From the NCBI RefSeq assembly GCF_017307495.1, contig NZ_JAFKHE010000016.1, positions 248,001 through 312,000 on the forward strand: DNA of 64,000 bases. Direction: 5' to 3'. Source of the stretch: Devosia sp. (lineage in GTDB: Bacteria > Pseudomonadota > Alphaproteobacteria > Rhizobiales > Devosiaceae). Under the pieces are notes generated by a model that saw nothing but the letters and a program-made list of their open reading frames with translations, searched no databases and had not been told where the DNA came from. How positions within the stretch are numbered: the stretch's first letter is position 1; every line of letters begins with the position of its first letter. This document shows positions 62,494-64,000 of the stretch, piece by piece. Both the position numbers and the translations under genes were made by a program.

Positions 62494-62509
62494 TGATTCA
62501 CGTGAAACA
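62494..62509. other. parS-like site, copy 6 (best match)
   Basis: TGATTCACGTGAAACA differs from the consensus TGTTTCACGTGAAACA at one base. 36 bp before the mnmG ATG. The strongest parS candidate in the window; parAB would be expected just beyond the right edge. Confidence 0.75.
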
Positions 62510-62545
62510 GTGGCGTAGACCCCCTTCCCTCAGAGAGTTGGTGCG

Positions 62546-64000
62546 ATGAGCGATTTCGGCGTCATTGTCGTGGGTGGCGGGCATGCGGGCTGTGAAGCCG
62601 CGGCGGCGTCGGCGCGCCTCGGCGTGCCCACGGCGCTGATCACCCACAGGTTCGCCACCATTGGCGAAATGAGCTGCAATCCGGCCATCGGCGGGCTCGG
62701 AAAGGGCCACCTGGTGCGCGAGATCGACGCCATGGACGGGCTGATGGGTCGCGTCGCCGATGCCGCCGGCATCCAGTTCCGCGTCCTCAACCGGCGCAAG
62801 GGCCCGGCCGTGCGGGGTCCGCGCGCCCAGGCCGATCGGAAGCTCTATCGCCAGGCCATGCAGGCGGCGATCACCAGCCAGTCCAACCTCACCGTTATCG
62901 AAGGCGAAGTCGACGATCTGGTCGTCGAGGGCGGCCGCATCACTGGCGCCGTGCTGCTCGACGGCCGGCGCTTCGGCGCCGGGGCGGTCGTGCTCACCAC
63001 CGGCACGTTCCTGCGCGGCCTTATCCATCGCGGCGAAGAGACGGTGCCGGCGGGCCGCGTCGGCGAAAAACCGGTGCTCGGCCTCTCGACCCGCCTGGAA
63101 GCGCTCGGCCTCACGCTGGGCCGTCTCAAGACCGGCACCCCGGCCCGGCTCGATGCGACCTCGATCGATTTCTCCGGGCTCGAGGAGCAGCTCGGCGATG
63201 ATCCGCCGGAGCCGTTCTCGGCTCTGACCGATGCCATCACCACGCCCCAGGTCAGCTGCTTCATCACCCGCACCACGGCCGAAACGCATCGCATCATCGC
63301 GGACAATATCCATCGCTCGGCCATGTACTCGGGCCGCATCAAGAGCCGCGGGCCGCGCTACTGCCCGTCGATCGAGGACAAGGTGGTCCGCTTCGCCGAT
63401 CGCGACAGCCACCAGATCTTCCTCGAGCCCGAGGGCCTCGACGACCCAACGATCTATCCCAACGGCTTGTCGACGTCGCTGCCCGCCGAGGTGCAGGAGA
63501 CCTTCCTCAAGTCCATGCCGGGCCTCGAGAATGTCCGGATCATCCGGCCCGGCTACGCCATCGAATACGACTATGTCGATCCGCGCGAACTGCGCCCGAC
63601 GCTCGAGCTGAAGCGGCTGCCGGGCCTGTACCTGGCCGGCCAGATCAATGGCACAACCGGCTATGAGGAGGCGGCGGCACAGGGTCTCTACGCCGGCGCC
63701 AATGCCGGGCTCGCAGTGCGCGGCGATGCGCCGCTGCGTCTGTCACGCACCGAAAGCTACCTCGGCGTGATGGTCGACGACCTGGTGACGCGCGGTGTGT
63801 CCGAGCCGTATCGCATGTTCACCTCGCGCGCCGAGTTCCGGCTGCACCTTCGCAGCGACAATGCCGACCAGCGCCTCTCCCCGGCGGCCATTGCGGTCGG
63901 GCTGGTCGGCGCGGAGCGGCGGGAGCGCTTCGGGTCAAAGCAGGCGGCGTTGCGCTCCGGGCGGCAACTGCTCGATTCGCTGACGGTCTCACCCACCACG
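62546..64000 (+). CDS. mnmG: tRNA uridine-5-carboxymethylaminomethyl enzyme MnmG (GidA), 3' end missing
   Basis: First 485 codons visible without a stop; the full protein is about 620 residues. FAD-binding start [20 protein letters not shown], then [84 protein letters not shown], and [20 protein letters not shown], all family landmarks. Partner of MnmE. ATG at 62546. In many bacteria it is followed by rsmG, parA and parB. Confidence 0.96.
   Translation, partial: MSDFGVIVVGGGHAGCEAAAASARLGVPTALITHRFATIGEMSCNPAIGGLGKGHLVREIDAMDGLMGRVADAAGIQFRVLNRRKGPAVRGPRAQADRKLYRQAMQAAITSQSNLTVIEGEVDDLVVEGGRITGAVLLDGRRFGAGAVVLTTGTFLRGLIHRGEETVPAGRVGEKPVLGLSTRLEALGLTLGRLKTGTPARLDATSIDFSGLEEQLGDDPPEPFSALTDAITTPQVSCFITRTTAETHRIIADNIHRSAMYSGRIKSRGPRYCPSIEDKVVRFADRDSHQIFLEPEGLDDPTIYPNGLSTSLPAEVQETFLKSMPGLENVRIIRPGYAIEYDYVDPRELRPTLELKRLPGLYLAGQINGTTGYEEAAAQGLYAGANAGLAVRGDAPLRLSRTESYLGVMVDDLVTRGVSEPYRMFTSRAEFRLHLRSDNADQRLSPAAIAVGLVGAERRERFGSKQAALRSGRQLLDSLTVSPTT

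Larger units (their letters stand above)
62214..62545. other. mnmE-mnmG gap: two parS-like sites and two repeats
   Basis: 332 bp without a supported gene. Flanked by parS-like words at 62211-62226 and 62494-62509, and containing two single family-A arms at 62301-62331 and 62392-62422. Frames across it are repeat-derived. Confidence 0.6.

Noticed and set aside
1..64000. tRNA, rRNA, insertion sequence or prophage
   Set aside because: No T-loop words in cloverleaf context, no transposase, integrase or phage structural genes were seen; a dedicated search program was not available.

Overview
This 64 kb window is GC-rich chromosomal DNA from an alphaproteobacterium, most likely of the order Hyphomicrobiales (Rhizobiales). 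Devosia or a close relative is my best guess from overall protein character, but I could not test it by search. The order-level call rests on conserved gene order: hemW-rdgB-rph facing hrcA-grpE, truB-rpsO-pnp, hisB-hisH-hisA-hisF-hisE-coaA, hslV-hslU, Smr-Tim44 facing fxsA-secB, maf-aroE-coaE-dnaQ, and hemE-hemJ-rho-mnmE-mnmG. No rRNA, tRNA, CRISPR array, insertion sequence or prophage was seen.

Layout. 1-10 kb: start of an adenine-deaminase-like gene, an OmpR-type two-component pair, a secreted beta-propeller protein, a phosphatase-fold/FMN reductase pair, and dnaJ and dnaK separated by an esterase gene. 10-17 kb: nicotinamidase flanked by two small related secreted proteins; grpE and hrcA facing rph-rdgB-hemW. 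17-31 kb is the accessory part: a LacI regulator with three operator copies and a tiny divergent gene, a diguanylate cyclase, a DGPF-protein/ECF sigma pair, a RecD-like helicase, an AtzG/AtzE amidase pair, and an acid-sugar cluster (dehydratase, SDR, mutarotase, IclR). 31-44 kb: rbfA-truB-[HWE kinase]-rpsO-pnp, pyrF, dapB-gpmA, ada-like, nth and adenosine kinase. 44-50 kb: histidine operon with small membrane genes woven in. 50-64 kb: protease, export, replication, haem and tRNA-modification genes.

The most informative part is 46-62.5 kb. The 425-bp gap between maf and hemE has two perfect TTAA-N7-TTAA CtrA sites, a third near-perfect one, two GANTC methylation sites, weak DnaA-box-like words and an AT-rich stretch. 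This matches the hemE-linked origin known in Caulobacter, so I propose it as oriC. Around it lie five of six copies of the 12-mer GATTCACGTGAA, a ParB/parS-like sequence; the sixth is at 17.8 kb. Two of them flank the gap just before mnmG, the gene that in many bacteria precedes rsmG-parA-parB. Every copy contains a GANTC site. A further perfect CtrA site lies between hrcA and rph.

Two families of interspersed palindromic repeats occupy many intergenic gaps. One copy is inserted in frame inside maf and adds about 70 residues to the protein, much like the Rickettsia palindromic elements. Most genes are ordinary housekeeping genes in tightly overlapping operons (ATGA, GTGA or TGATG junctions).
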